A DNA stretch of 64,000 bases from Litorivita pollutaquae (GTDB lineage Bacteria > Pseudomonadota > Alphaproteobacteria > Rhodobacterales > Rhodobacteraceae), in assembly GCF_003205515.1 (NCBI RefSeq), contig NZ_KZ826486.1, positions 62,001-126,000 of the forward strand, read 5' to 3'. The notes under the pieces are model-generated. The model searched no databases and had not been told where the DNA came from. It saw only the letters and a list, made by a program, of their open reading frames with translations. Positions 50,325 to 59,589 of this stretch are shown here, one piece after another; within the stretch, counting starts at the first letter, position 1, and every line of letters begins with the position of its first letter. Made by a program: the position numbers and the translations under genes.

Positions 50325-51763
50325 CGCCGCTTCTCCTTCGATTTAGATTTGGCCTTCTTCTTACCGCGTTTTTTGGGCTTATCCCACGGCCCTGTTTTAT
50401 CTTGCGCCCCGCGTTTGGCCTGCGCGGCAGCGAAGGCGCCCCACGGGCCGACCCGCGTTACAAGGTCTTCGCGCGGGGCGGGGCCGCTGTCATCCATCGG
50501 CGCATCATGGGCAAACAACGCCGCGCGCGCGCCGGCTTTATCGGCCTGATAGGCGCGCTCCAGATAGTCCGCGACATAGGTCTTCTTCGCCTCGGGCCAG
50601 CCCGCATAAAGCCGGTAAAACAGATCCTTATGGCAAATGAACAATTGCCGGATGTCCTTTGGCGCAAGCTCCGCCAAAAGCATGTTCACCAGATCGCGTT
50701 GCGGCACATCGGCGGCGCGCAACGTGTAAAAATAAGCCGGATGCTCGGAGGTGATAGACGGCCATTTGCCCGCCCCTGTCGCCCAGCGCAACATTTGCTC
50801 CAACCCGAAAAACGCCTCGGGCAGAATTTCGGCATGGCGGCGCGCAAGGCGGTGCAAGACATTGTCTTCATTGCCGATGTGCACGCCCTCGATCCCCGCC
50901 ACCGCATCCACGGCGATAAACTCCATCTTTTGGCGCAGGATCGCCGCCGCATTGATGCCGCGCGCCTTTACAATCGGTTCCACCAATCCGTTGTCCGCCA
51001 GATAGCGCGCGATGGCATTACGGTCGGTCATATCAATCACGCGGTCCACCGGCACCGGGCCAAGATCATCCGCATCCGGCGCGATCACCGAAGGTTGTAT
51101 CACATCGCGGATCACGTAGAGCCCGCCATAGTGCGCGGTCCAAAAATCGCCCTGTTCGAACTGCGTCTGCCGCAGCTTCACCGGCGTGTGCGCCAACCCC
51201 CCGCTTTGCCGCGACAGGTCGATCATCTCGCCGATCAACGTCTCGTCATACCATGCGTTTTCCGCGCTCAAAAAACGGTCCACACGCGCGGCCAAAGCAG
51301 CGACATTGGCGAGGCTACCCTCGGTGGTATCGGCCTCAACCGTGATCTTGCGCAGGTCGAACAGACGCGCGGGACTATCGATCCGGTAGACCGAATTCAT
51401 CAATTCCCCGCCCAAAGCATCGCGCGCCGTCAGCGCGAAAATCTGCGCCTCATTGGCATCGATAAAGGCGCGTAGAATCCCCCGCGAGGTGGAAAACTTC
51501 GCCCCCAAAAGCGGCGCGCGTTTCTGATCCGGCGAAAGCAGGATAAACTGCCGGTTACATCCTCCCTGATTGAGGTAGAGCGGATCGGCCAATTCTTCGC
51601 CCACCTCTGGCGAGAACCCCGAAATATCAACATAAAAATCCGTCAGCGCCGTCTCATGCCCCGTCAGTTTTTTGAGCGCACGGTTATAGCGCGCGACCAA
51701 AGCGGGGCTGTCCACGTGGTAAAGATTGCCAAACATCAGGCCCTTTTGGATAAGGCGCTTCAT
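50321..51763 (-). CDS. DUF6638-like protein
   Basis: 480 residues. No transmembrane segment; predicted cytoplasmic. It begins MKRLIQKGLMFGNLYHVDSP and ends in a highly basic Lys-rich tail (about the last 25 residues). I recognise the sequence type as a Rhodobacteraceae family annotated DUF6638, but no catalytic motif is evident. It lies 108 nt downstream of the AAA+ ATPase and overlaps the next gene, so it belongs to the same operon. The basic tail could bind nucleic acid or membrane; that is speculation. Confidence 0.7.
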   Translation of the reverse strand: MKRLIQKGLMFGNLYHVDSPALVARYNRALKKLTGHETALTDFYVDISGFSPEVGEELADPLYLNQGGCNRQFILLSPDQKRAPLLGAKFSTSRGILRAFIDANEAQIFALTARDALGGELMNSVYRIDSPARLFDLRKITVEADTTEGSLANVAALAARVDRFLSAENAWYDETLIGEMIDLSRQSGGLAHTPVKLRQTQFEQGDFWTAHYGGLYVIRDVIQPSVIAPDADDLGPVPVDRVIDMTDRNAIARYLADNGLVEPIVKARGINAAAILRQKMEFIAVDAVAGIEGVHIGNEDNVLHRLARRHAEILPEAFFGLEQMLRWATGAGKWPSITSEHPAYFYTLRAADVPQRDLVNMLLAELAPKDIRQLFICHKDLFYRLYAGWPEAKKTYVADYLERAYQADKAGARAALFAHDAPMDDSGPAPREDLVTRVGPWGAFAAAQAKRGAQDKTGPWDKPKKRGKKKAKSKSKEKRR

Positions 51764-51871
51764 AGCCTGCGCACCGCATCACCGGCTGCATCAACCGCTG
51801 CGCCCGCCCGCAAAGGGGCGGATTGGCATCGCCCGCTCATGCCGGACAATCCGTCAAAGCTACTCAAGCGA

Positions 51872-53824
51872 TCACCCATTCTTCCCCTCCAAATACCGCC
51901 GCTTGGCCTCTTCCTGCCGTCCGAAATCCCGCACCATATTGTCGATGGCGACCTCGTCGCTTTTATCGGCGTAGCGGAATTCGCTGTCGGCATAACGGTT
52001 GATCTCTTGCAAGACCATTTGCGGCGTTACCGCGACACGCAGATCCTCGATCATCGCCTTTTTGGTGTCGTAATCCTTGAAGAGGAACAGCTCGGGGTTC
52101 TCCATCCATTCATCGGGCAATTCGAAATCCATCGCGCGGACTTTGACCGCATCGGTGATGTTCTTGATCGCGCGGCCCGTGAAGCGGTCATCGGCCTCCT
52201 GGATCGCTTTGAGATACCCGCCGAGTTTGGCAATCGTATCCAGCCCGCCGATGTTTTCCTCGACGCGGCCGAACACGTCGATCAACCCGGCCTCTTGCGG
52301 GCGATTGTGGTTCTCGAAACTCGCCGCGACGGCGCGTTTGATTTCCTGCGCGGCGAAAACCTCGTGATCGCCAAGCGGAATATCGTGATGTTTGCCCATC
52401 AAGAGCGCCAGAATGTCGATGTAATCCTCGCGGGACTGCGGCCCGTCCACCAAGAACCGCGCGCCCGCCCGTTGGCGCAGGGCATCGTCGACATTCTCGG
52501 GATAGTTGGAAAACATGCCAAAGGTGCAATTGCCGCGCACCACCGTATTGGCGCCCGCGAAGCTTTCCATCAAAACCGCTGTGATCTCGAGTTGCCCCGC
52601 CGAAGATTGCCGGTCCCCGCGTTTGCCCGCCAATTGGTCGATATCGTCAATCGTGCCAAACCCGATCACCGAAGGGTCGAGCACCGTATTGATAAAGGCC
52701 TTGGCGTTTTGGCCCGACTTGCCTTGATAGCTGTCGATATTGTCGGTCGACAGGTTTTGATAGCGAAACGGATACCCCGCCACAGCACAGTAATCATTCA
52801 ACAATCCGGCCATCATTTGGATCAAGGTCGTCTTGCCGGTCCCCGGCTTTCCATCGCCCATAAAGGTGAAAATAAACCCGCCAAGTTCCGCAAACGGGTT
52901 CAATTTCCGGTCAAAATCATAGGCCATGAGCATTTTTGCCAACCGCATCGCTTGGTATTTGGCGATATGGTTGCCGACCACCTCATGCGGTTTTTTGAAG
53001 GTCATGGTGAGCGTGCTGCCCTTGCCCTTTGAGGCGGGGGTAAAGCCGCGCAGGGTCAGGTCATCGGCCTCAACCTTCCAACTCGCGCCGGTAAAGGCCG
53101 CAAGGCGCGGCGCGGTTTGGGCGCGCAGGGCGATTTTTTCCATCGCTTGCTCGGCATAGGCGGCGATCACTGCAATCAGCCGCCCGTCATCCGTGCCCAG
53201 CGCAGCGATGTCTTGGTCCAATTCCCAAATCATCCCGTGCAGCGCCAATTGCGCATTGTCGGTCAGGATTTCTTCGACCTCGCCGACCTCGACAGTGACT
53301 TCGCCCTGCATAGGCCCGGTCAAAAACGCCGCCGCATTGGCAAAGACATAAGACACGGCCAAGGCCTCGGCGCTCAAAAGCTCGCCAAACTCACCCTTGC
53401 GATTCTCGGGCAATCCGCCCTCAAGGTTGGCACGTTTGAGCGCCCTCAAACCCGTTGCTTCGGCAAAATTCTCACCCACGGCGAGACCGATCGCCAAAGA
53501 CCGGCGCAGCGCGTGCAGGGCGCTGGCCTGCGCGGGAGAGACCAGCGGATCATCGGCCCCCACCCCCTCTATGGTGGCGGCCAATTGCACACCTTCGGGC
53601 CGCGCGGTCGAACGCGTCACCAACCCGGGCGTGGTAGAGCGGAACCGCCGGCGTGTGCCGATGCCAGCAGAGCGTTCAGGAGCGGCGGCCGCGTCCTTGC
53701 CCCGACCAATGCCCTTGCCGATGCGCGGCGTGTGATCGACGCCTTCCAGCATCGCGGTCGCCGCCGCGTAATGCTTGGTGATATCGCTTTCACGCAACTC
53801 CATCAGATCACTGGTCAAACTCAT
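51872..53824 (-). CDS. AAA+ ATPase of the seven-gene operon
   Basis: 650 residues. N-terminal about 310 residues are an uncharacterised region starting MSLTSDLMELRESDITKHYA. The AAA core follows: Walker A GDGKPGTGKT (323-332), Walker B-like VIGFGTIDDIDQ (386-397), and a sensor region near CTFGMFSNYPENVDDALRQR, where the Arg pair may be the arginine finger. The Walker B has DDID instead of the standard DE-x-x. Centre of the operon; likely the motor or chaperone of the system. Cytoplasmic. Confidence 0.82.
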   Translation of the reverse strand: MSLTSDLMELRESDITKHYAAATAMLEGVDHTPRIGKGIGRGKDAAAAPERSAGIGTRRRFRSTTPGLVTRSTARPEGVQLAATIEGVGADDPLVSPAQASALHALRRSLAIGLAVGENFAEATGLRALKRANLEGGLPENRKGEFGELLSAEALAVSYVFANAAAFLTGPMQGEVTVEVGEVEEILTDNAQLALHGMIWELDQDIAALGTDDGRLIAVIAAYAEQAMEKIALRAQTAPRLAAFTGASWKVEADDLTLRGFTPASKGKGSTLTMTFKKPHEVVGNHIAKYQAMRLAKMLMAYDFDRKLNPFAELGGFIFTFMGDGKPGTGKTTLIQMMAGLLNDYCAVAGYPFRYQNLSTDNIDSYQGKSGQNAKAFINTVLDPSVIGFGTIDDIDQLAGKRGDRQSSAGQLEITAVLMESFAGANTVVRGNCTFGMFSNYPENVDDALRQRAGARFLVDGPQSREDYIDILALLMGKHHDIPLGDHEVFAAQEIKRAVAASFENHNRPQEAGLIDVFGRVEENIGGLDTIAKLGGYLKAIQEADDRFTGRAIKNITDAVKVRAMDFELPDEWMENPELFLFKDYDTKKAMIEDLRVAVTPQMVLQEINRYADSEFRYADKSDEVAIDNMVRDFGRQEEAKRRYLEGKNG

Positions 53825-53869
53825 CTCTTACGCCTTTTTGTTCATCTCGTGGCCGATATATCCGCCGCA

Positions 53870-55015
53870 TCATGTATAGCTCAGAACCCGCCCCTGCGGG
53901 CTGACCACAAATTTCCGAATGCTGTTGAACCCTGCAGGCCGCATTTCTTCCAACACTTGATAAGGGCGTTCGGGCAGGATGATCATCCGCTCGGTCGACG
54001 TGGCCCCCGTGTCCGCCCCCCGCCCCGAAAACGGATCAAGCGCATAAACCTCGCGCTCCACCGTGCTCAACCATCCGGCGCGCTCCTCGCGCACCTTTTC
54101 GGAGAGCAGCTCTTCCAGCGTCCAGGCCATCGCCCAATCTTGCCCCACCGGAGATTTGGCCGTCGCGAGCACATCGGCAATCGGGCCGGATTGGCGGGTG
54201 AAAGCATGGCTATACATCGGCCCCAAATGAAACCGGCGCAGGCGCTTGGGGTGCAGATCGTCAAAACTTTGGTCGAACCCCGCCGCAATCGTCACCAACT
54301 TCAGCCCGCCCAAAGCTTGCCCCATGAGATGCGCCTGCACTTCGGGCCAACGCCGTTGATCGCGCGCCAGCGCATATTTTCCGGTGTCTTCGACCTCCAT
54401 GATATAAACGGTGGGCAAGTTATACTGGCTGTCATACACCGCCCAGTGCAGCACATAACGGCGGCGTAAATCGCGCCCCTCGCCGGTATTTTCCACCCAA
54501 ATCGCTTCGGGATCGTTGCGGGCCCAAAACAGGCCGCCCTTGGCCAATTCTTCGTAATAGAGCCGCTGGCTGAGCGCATATTGCAATTTCACCGGCGTTT
54601 CAAAATCCGTGGTGATTTTCTGCACCATGTCTTGCTTGAGCCGCTCGGCGCTCGGGGCTTGTGCCAAATGCCGCTCGGCTTGCATCGCATCATTGGCCAT
54701 GACCAACAATTCCGCCGCCACCGGAAATCCGCTTTCGACGGCGTCAAAGCTCATGGCGGTCAAGAACCGCTCGCTCGCCTTGCCGGTCAACAGATATTTG
54801 AGCGCCAAGGCCTTGAACGTAAACCCGAGCGCCACCTGATAGCGCCCCAGAATATCGACATCTATGTCGTTCAACCGGCCCTCGGCGCGCATCTGCGCCG
54901 CAACGCGCCCCATATGGGCGGTGATCGCTTCGAATTTGGCAAAATACCGCCGCGCTGCGAACCCGTCGGTAAGCGCCACATGGTCCTGCGTCAAAGTGCT
55001 ACCGCTTGATGTCAT
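53870..55015 (-). CDS. Uncharacterised protein of the AAA/TelA-like operon (381 residues)
   Basis: 381 residues, no signal peptide or TM helices. An N-terminal helical half (about 15-170; GRYQVALGFTFKALALKYLL) is followed by a mixed alpha/beta half (RRYVLHWAVYDSQYNLPTVY, IIL PERPYQVLEEMRP near the end). No family or catalytic motif recognised. Its 5' end overlaps the 73-residue membrane protein gene by 17 nt and it is 45 nt upstream of the AAA+ gene, so cotranscription is expected. Confidence 0.7.
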   Translation of the reverse strand: MTSSGSTLTQDHVALTDGFAARRYFAKFEAITAHMGRVAAQMRAEGRLNDIDVDILGRYQVALGFTFKALALKYLLTGKASERFLTAMSFDAVESGFPVAAELLVMANDAMQAERHLAQAPSAERLKQDMVQKITTDFETPVKLQYALSQRLYYEELAKGGLFWARNDPEAIWVENTGEGRDLRRRYVLHWAVYDSQYNLPTVYIMEVEDTGKYALARDQRRWPEVQAHLMGQALGGLKLVTIAAGFDQSFDDLHPKRLRRFHLGPMYSHAFTRQSGPIADVLATAKSPVGQDWAMAWTLEELLSEKVREERAGWLSTVEREVYALDPFSGRGADTGATSTERMIILPERPYQVLEEMRPAGFNSIRKFVVSPQGRVLSYT

Positions 55016-55220
55016 CGTCGTCCCATTCCGCCTCGCGCCGGTTTGGCTGCCCCTCCAGAAGCCGCCAAAGGATGCGCCATTTGTCCATCAAAACCACGGC
55101 AAAAACGGCAAATCCTATACCCGCCAAAGCCATCGATCCAACCGCCGCACCGGCGATAAAAACCGCCCCGCCGACCAGACCCGCAATCAACCAAAGCTTT
55201 ATATCACTGTCGCCGCCCAT
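54999..55220 (-). CDS. Small membrane protein of the AAA/TelA-like operon (73 residues)
   Basis: 73 residues. Two hydrophobic helices, about 9-25 (LWLIAGLVGGAVFIAGA) and 27-44 (GSMALAGIGFAVFAVVLM), then an amphipathic stretch and an acidic tail EWDDDDIK. No family recognised. It lies 6 nt downstream of the TelA-like gene and overlaps the next. A TelA partner membrane protein (XpaC-like) is a loose analogy only. Confidence 0.68.
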   Translation of the reverse strand: MGGDSDIKLWLIAGLVGGAVFIAGAAVGSMALAGIGFAVFAVVLMDKWRILWRLLEGQPNRREAEWDDDDIKR

Positions 55221-55226
55221 TCCGGA

Positions 55227-56300
55227 TCAACTGCCGTAAAGGTTCTTGTCGTGCTTCTCGACGATCTTTTCGAACCGACGTGCGAACCGCTCGTCGGCCT
55301 TGGCCTTGGCCTCCAGAACCTGCCGCGCGAAGACCATATTGTCCTCATGGCTCTCGAGCATATCGGCCATCCGTTGATTGGTCGCAGTGCCGATCGCCGC
55401 CATAGAGGCCTGCGCTTCCTTATCGGTCTCGACCCCGATCTCGTTGATCCGATGCGCCACGTCCTGTTGTTGCGCGGTTTTGAGAGATTTGGTCAAAGCA
55501 TCATATAAAACAACGCGTTGCTTGGTGTCTGTTTGCAGTTTGTTGATCAAAACCATTTGCGTCGCCGCCTGATTTTGCAAACTGTCGACCCATGTTTTGC
55601 CCTTCTCGATATAGCGTTCAAGCGTCTGGCTTTTGGCCAATTTGACCTGCTCGCCCTGCACCATCGCGTTATAGGCTTTGTTCAGATCGGCCAATTCAGT
55701 TTCCAGCCGTGTGCGCGCCGCAGCGTCCTGCTCGACCGAGATTTCATTCTCCAACGCGATGATCTTTGGATCCATGGCAAGGATCTCGGCGCGCAGGGTC
55801 TCCAACTCGCCCACCGTAAATTCGCGTTCGTCCAGCGTGCCGGTGAGGTTGTCTTCGACCCGCGTTTTTTGCTCTTCCAAAACCGCCAACTGACCTTGCA
55901 AAAGCTGCGTAATCACGTCGGATTTGGCGATGAGGTCTTGCAACTTGTCGTCAATGCTTGCGGTTTTCATCCGCTCTTGGCGCATCGATTCCGATTTGCC
56001 TTTGGAGAAAATGCCGACAAAACTTTCCCATCCGGTTTTCGACCGCATCTCGTTGAAGTCTTTAGAAAAAGCCGATGTGACATCATCCAGACCCATGATC
56101 AATTCGGCGATATTGGCATTCATTACCTCGGTATGCGCGTGCACATCCTCAAGCGTGGCATTCTCGATGTCGATATTCGCCTCGCCGCTGTCGATTTTGC
56201 CGCGGGCGCTTTCGATCCGGCTGGTCAGCTCGGAGATTTTCGCCTGTGCCGCCGCGACCTGCTCTTGGCTTTCGCGCATCTGGGTTTCAAAATTGGCCAT
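55227..56300 (-). CDS. Coiled-coil protein, TelA/KlaA-like
   Basis: 357 residues, mostly helical with coiled-coil segments at about 5-45 and 130-260. No TM helix. FVGIFSKGKSE (about 93-103), followed by a long helix with QLLQGQLAVLEEQKTRVEDN, then GELETLRAEI and a C-terminal LINKLQTDTKQRVVLYDAL helix, recalls the order of elements in TelA (toxic anion/tellurite resistance) proteins. The match is by pattern and needs a profile test. First gene of the seven-gene operon, with AGGGAT before the ATG. Confidence 0.6.
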   Translation of the reverse strand: MANFETQMRESQEQVAAAQAKISELTSRIESARGKIDSGEANIDIENATLEDVHAHTEVMNANIAELIMGLDDVTSAFSKDFNEMRSKTGWESFVGIFSKGKSESMRQERMKTASIDDKLQDLIAKSDVITQLLQGQLAVLEEQKTRVEDNLTGTLDEREFTVGELETLRAEILAMDPKIIALENEISVEQDAAARTRLETELADLNKAYNAMVQGEQVKLAKSQTLERYIEKGKTWVDSLQNQAATQMVLINKLQTDTKQRVVLYDALTKSLKTAQQQDVAHRINEIGVETDKEAQASMAAIGTATNQRMADMLESHEDNMVFARQVLEAKAKADERFARRFEKIVEKHDKNLYGS

Positions 56301-56517
56301 ACATATCCCTCATAAAATTGTCGTTACGAATAGGATATGGGGGTATGTAACACGGATTTACATAGCCCCGCCCCCGCTTTGTCAGAACTGTTGCAAAACC
56401 GCCGAGATAAGGGAAGAAAAAAGGCGAACCCGCCAACCCGCCCGCATCCCCTTAGGCCGGCCCAACGCCATGCCAGAGCTTCTCGAACCCCGCGAAATCG
56501 TTTGACCTACGCAGCCC

Positions 56518-57726
56518 CTAACCGATCACATTATGCTCCGGCCCATATGGGAACCCGGTGATATTTTCGGCGGTCTCGTTTTCGATGATCAAGATATCAT
56601 GCTCGCGGTATCCGCCCGCGCCTGCCGTGCCTTCGGGGATCGTCAACATCGGCTCCATCGACACCACCATGCCCTCTTCGAGCACTGTGTCGATATCCTC
56701 GCGCAACTCCAAACCTGCCTCGCGGCCATAATAATGCGACAGGATGCCAAAGCTGTGACCGTATCCGAAACTGCGGTATTTTAGCAGATCGCGCTCGGCA
56801 TAAAATGCGTTGATCTCGGCGGTGATCTCGTCACATCGCGCACCGGGTTTGATCAACGACAGCCCCAATTCATGCGCCGCCACATTGGCCTCCCAAATCT
56901 TCAAACTGGCCGCATCCACCGCGCCCGCGAACAAGGTGCGTTCAAGCGCGGTGTAATAGCCCGAGATCATCGGAAAGGTGTTGAGGCTCAAAATATCGCC
57001 CTGCATGATCGCCCGCGATGTCACCGGATTATGCGCGCCATCGGTGTTGATCCCCGACTGGAACCACACCCATGTATCGCGGTATTCGGCATCCGGAAAG
57101 GCGCGGGCAATCTCCAATTCCATCGCATCGCGCCCTGCCATCGCAACGTCGATCTCGCGCGCGCCGATCTTGATCGCATCACGGATCGCCGCACCCCCCA
57201 AATCGGCAATTCGTGCGCCTTCGCGGATCAATGCGCGTTCGGCGGGGGATTTCACCATCCGTTGATACATCATCGCCTCGGACAGGTCCAAAATCACCAT
57301 CGGGTCCAAATGGTGCTCCAACGCATCGCGCATCTGAAGCGTCAAATGATCGCCCTCATAGCCGACCACCTCATCGCCATCGACGATACTGGCCATCGCG
57401 CGCCAAAAATTGCCGCGCGCCCAATCGGTATAGGTCAAACTTTCGCAATGGCTGCGCCGCCAGGGTTGCCCGCCGTCAATCCCCGCCGAAATCACAACAG
57501 CGCGGTCCTCGGTGACCACCAACCCGTAAGGCCGCCCAAAGCTGCAATACAAAAAGCCCGAGTAATAGGCGATGTTCTGCATCGAGGTGAGCACGGCGGA
57601 GCTGACCCCCATATCCTCCATCGCGGCGCGCAAACCGGCCAGCCGCGCGGCATATTCCTGCGCACCAAACGGCAGCGCCGCGCGGTCCCCATTGGGCATA
57701 AATTCAAATGCAGTGCGTTCAGTCAT
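56518..57726 (-). CDS. Creatinase (creatine amidinohydrolase)
   Basis: Hydrolyses creatine to sarcosine and urea. 402 residues from MTERTAFEFMPNGDRAALPF, with GGGGAGG before the ATG. Pita-bread (M24) fold. The sequence follows Pseudomonas creatinase closely: YYSGFLYCSFGRPYGLVVTE, ISAGIDGGQPWRRSH, FQSGINTDGAHNPVTSR with the catalytic His, ERTLF, GYGHSFGILSHYYGREAG, and VVSMEPM. The metal ligands of M24 peptidases are replaced, as in creatinase. Not DddP, whose N-terminus is unlike this. Sarcosine oxidase and urease genes are not in the window. Confidence 0.88.
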   Translation of the reverse strand: MTERTAFEFMPNGDRAALPFGAQEYAARLAGLRAAMEDMGVSSAVLTSMQNIAYYSGFLYCSFGRPYGLVVTEDRAVVISAGIDGGQPWRRSHCESLTYTDWARGNFWRAMASIVDGDEVVGYEGDHLTLQMRDALEHHLDPMVILDLSEAMMYQRMVKSPAERALIREGARIADLGGAAIRDAIKIGAREIDVAMAGRDAMELEIARAFPDAEYRDTWVWFQSGINTDGAHNPVTSRAIMQGDILSLNTFPMISGYYTALERTLFAGAVDAASLKIWEANVAAHELGLSLIKPGARCDEITAEINAFYAERDLLKYRSFGYGHSFGILSHYYGREAGLELREDIDTVLEEGMVVSMEPMLTIPEGTAGAGGYREHDILIIENETAENITGFPYGPEHNVIG

Positions 57727-58021
57727 CACGACCTCCCCAAACAAAAAGAAAGGTCCCGGCGTTCAGGACTGTTAGGCCTCACATTCAGAAGACGCCATCC
57801 TCCGCAGCCATGCCGGATGCTATCATGGCGCCGCCGCCAAGACACGCGAAAACCACACCCGCGACTTGCAAGGTTTTGCAACCTTGCACCCGCCGCCCGC
57901 GCTGCCAATAGTATCCGGTAATCCCGTCTGTCCCCGATTGTATATCTGCGCTGCATGTCCCGGGGCGAGATCCACCGCACCGAACCCGCAGCCCCACGAC
58001 CACACAGCAAAGGCCCCTGCC

Positions 58022-59023
58022 ATGACATCCCCCACGACGCCTCCCCCGCGCAATCTCATCACCGATGTCGCCGGACTGCGCGTCGGCAATGCCTCTGACG
58101 AGGCGATCAAAACCGGCTGCACCGTGCTGATCGGGGATGCGCCTTTTACTGCGGGCGTGCATGTCATGGGCGGTGCCCCCGGCACCCGCGAAACCGATCT
58201 TTTGGCCCCCGATAAAACCGTTGAACAGGTCGATGCGCTGGTGCTGTCGGGCGGCTCGGCTTTTGGGCTTGATGCCGCCTCCGGCGTGGCCGATGCCCTG
58301 CGCGCGCAGGGGCGCGGTTTCGCCGTGGGCGATCAAAACGTGCCGATCGTGCCCTCGGCCATTCTCTTTGACCTGATCAACGGCGGCGATAAAAACTGGC
58401 CCGAGAACCCCTATAAATCCCTCGGCAAGGCCGCGCTGAATGCTGCGGCCGAGATCTTCGATCTGGGCTCTCATGGGGCGGGGACCGGCGCGCTGACCGC
58501 CAACCTCAAAGGCGGGCTTGGCTCGGCCTCCATCCGGCTACCGTCCGGGCACACGATTGGCGCATTGGTCGCGGTCAACGCGCTTGGCGCCGCCACAGTG
58601 GACGGCGGCCCGCATTTCTGGGCGGCCCCCTTTGAGCAAAACCGCGAATTTGGCGGCAAGGGCGTGGCGCATTCCTATGGCGAAACCCACACCCCGCCCA
58701 CCAAAATGAACGCAGGCAGCAATACCACCATCGGCATCATCGCCACCGATGCGGATCTGTCGCAATCGCAATGCACCCGTCTGGCCACCGCCGCCCATGA
58801 CGGTTTTGCCCGCGCGCTCTTCCCGTCCCATACCCCGATGGATGGCGACCTGATCTTCGCTGCGGCCACCGGCGCGCGACCACTGCAAAATCCCGCCGCA
58901 GATACGCTCTATCTGGGCCATGCCGCCGCAACCGTCATGGCCCGCGCCATCGCCCGCGCGGTGTTTCATGCCAGCCCCGCTGCGGGCGATATGATGCCAA
59001 CCTATGCAGCGGTTCACGGCTAA
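58022..59023 (+). CDS. P1 family peptidase (DmpA/NylC-like, MEROPS S58)
   Basis: 333 residues from MTSPTTPPPRNLITDVAGLR. Self-processing N-terminal nucleophile hydrolase: LVLSGGSAFGLDAASGVADA, and the processing region AGSNTTIGIIATDA. Cleavage before the Thr of NTTIG would generate the catalytic residue, as in NylC. Relatives act as beta- or D-aminopeptidases or nylon-oligomer hydrolases; the substrate here is unknown. Divergent from creatinase across a 295-nt spacer in which I found no clear operator. Confidence 0.87.
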   Translation: MTSPTTPPPRNLITDVAGLRVGNASDEAIKTGCTVLIGDAPFTAGVHVMGGAPGTRETDLLAPDKTVEQVDALVLSGGSAFGLDAASGVADALRAQGRGFAVGDQNVPIVPSAILFDLINGGDKNWPENPYKSLGKAALNAAAEIFDLGSHGAGTGALTANLKGGLGSASIRLPSGHTIGALVAVNALGAATVDGGPHFWAAPFEQNREFGGKGVAHSYGETHTPPTKMNAGSNTTIGIIATDADLSQSQCTRLATAAHDGFARALFPSHTPMDGDLIFAAATGARPLQNPAADTLYLGHAAATVMARAIARAVFHASPAAGDMMPTYAAVHG

Positions 59024-59057
59024 GTCTTTGCGCGGCCCGCGCACGCTTGGCACACAA

Positions 59058-59093
59058 AAGCCCGCCCCGACACGCCTGTCGGGACGGGCTTTC
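59058..59093. terminator. Bidirectional terminator between the P1 peptidase and hsp20
   Basis: AAGCCCGCCCCGACA-CGCC-TGTCGGGACGGGCTT, a 15-position stem with one mismatch, flanked by AAA and TTT. Serves two convergent genes. Confidence 0.85.
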
Positions 59094-59127
59094 TCGCGGT
59101 TCAGGGACGCAAACCGCGAGAAGAAGG

Positions 59128-59589
59128 TTAGTTGACCGTTTGGCCTTCAATCGCCTGATCGCCGGCGGCGCGTGAGATCGCAATCTGCCGCGGCTTCAAG
59201 GCCTCGGGCACTTCACGCACCAGATCGATATGCAGCATTCCGTCGGCATATTCTGCGCCGGTCACCCGCACATGATCGGCCAATTGGAACCGCCGCTCGA
59301 ACGCCCGTGTGGCGATGCCGCGATGCAAATAGGTCTTCTCTTCGGTCTCTTCGGATTTACGCGCGGTGACGATCAACGCATTTTCGCGCAGTTCGACACC
59401 AAGGTCGGCCTCACCAAACCCGGCAACAGCAATTGAAATCCGCCATCCGTCTTCGGCGGTTTTTTCAATGTTATAGGGCGGGTAGCTTGGCGCGGCGGCA
59501 TCGGATTGCAACATCCGGTCCATCATATCGGCAATCTGGTCAAAGCCGACCGATTTACGATAAAGCGGAGCAAGGTCAAAATTTCGCAT
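59128..59589 (-). CDS. Small heat-shock protein, Hsp20/IbpA family
   Basis: 153 residues from MRNFDLAPLYRKSVGFDQIA, preceded by GGAGGA. Alpha-crystallin domain about 35-130 (YNIEKTAEDGWRISIAVAGF, LIVTARKSEETEEKTYLHRG, FERRFQLADHV), with a conserved short C-terminal tail. ATP-independent holdase for unfolding proteins in the cytoplasm. Upstream lie an RpoH-type promoter and a ROSE-like leader, so both transcription and translation should respond to heat. Confidence 0.94.
   Translation of the reverse strand: MRNFDLAPLYRKSVGFDQIADMMDRMLQSDAAAPSYPPYNIEKTAEDGWRISIAVAGFGEADLGVELRENALIVTARKSEETEEKTYLHRGIATRAFERRFQLADHVRVTGAEYADGMLHIDLVREVPEALKPRQIAISRAAGDQAIEGQTVN

Noticed and set aside
56518-57726. 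DMSP lyase DddP, also an M24-fold protein of roseobacters
   Set aside because: The N-terminal half and the YCSFGRPYGLVVTE and DGGQPWRR motifs match creatinase, not DddP.
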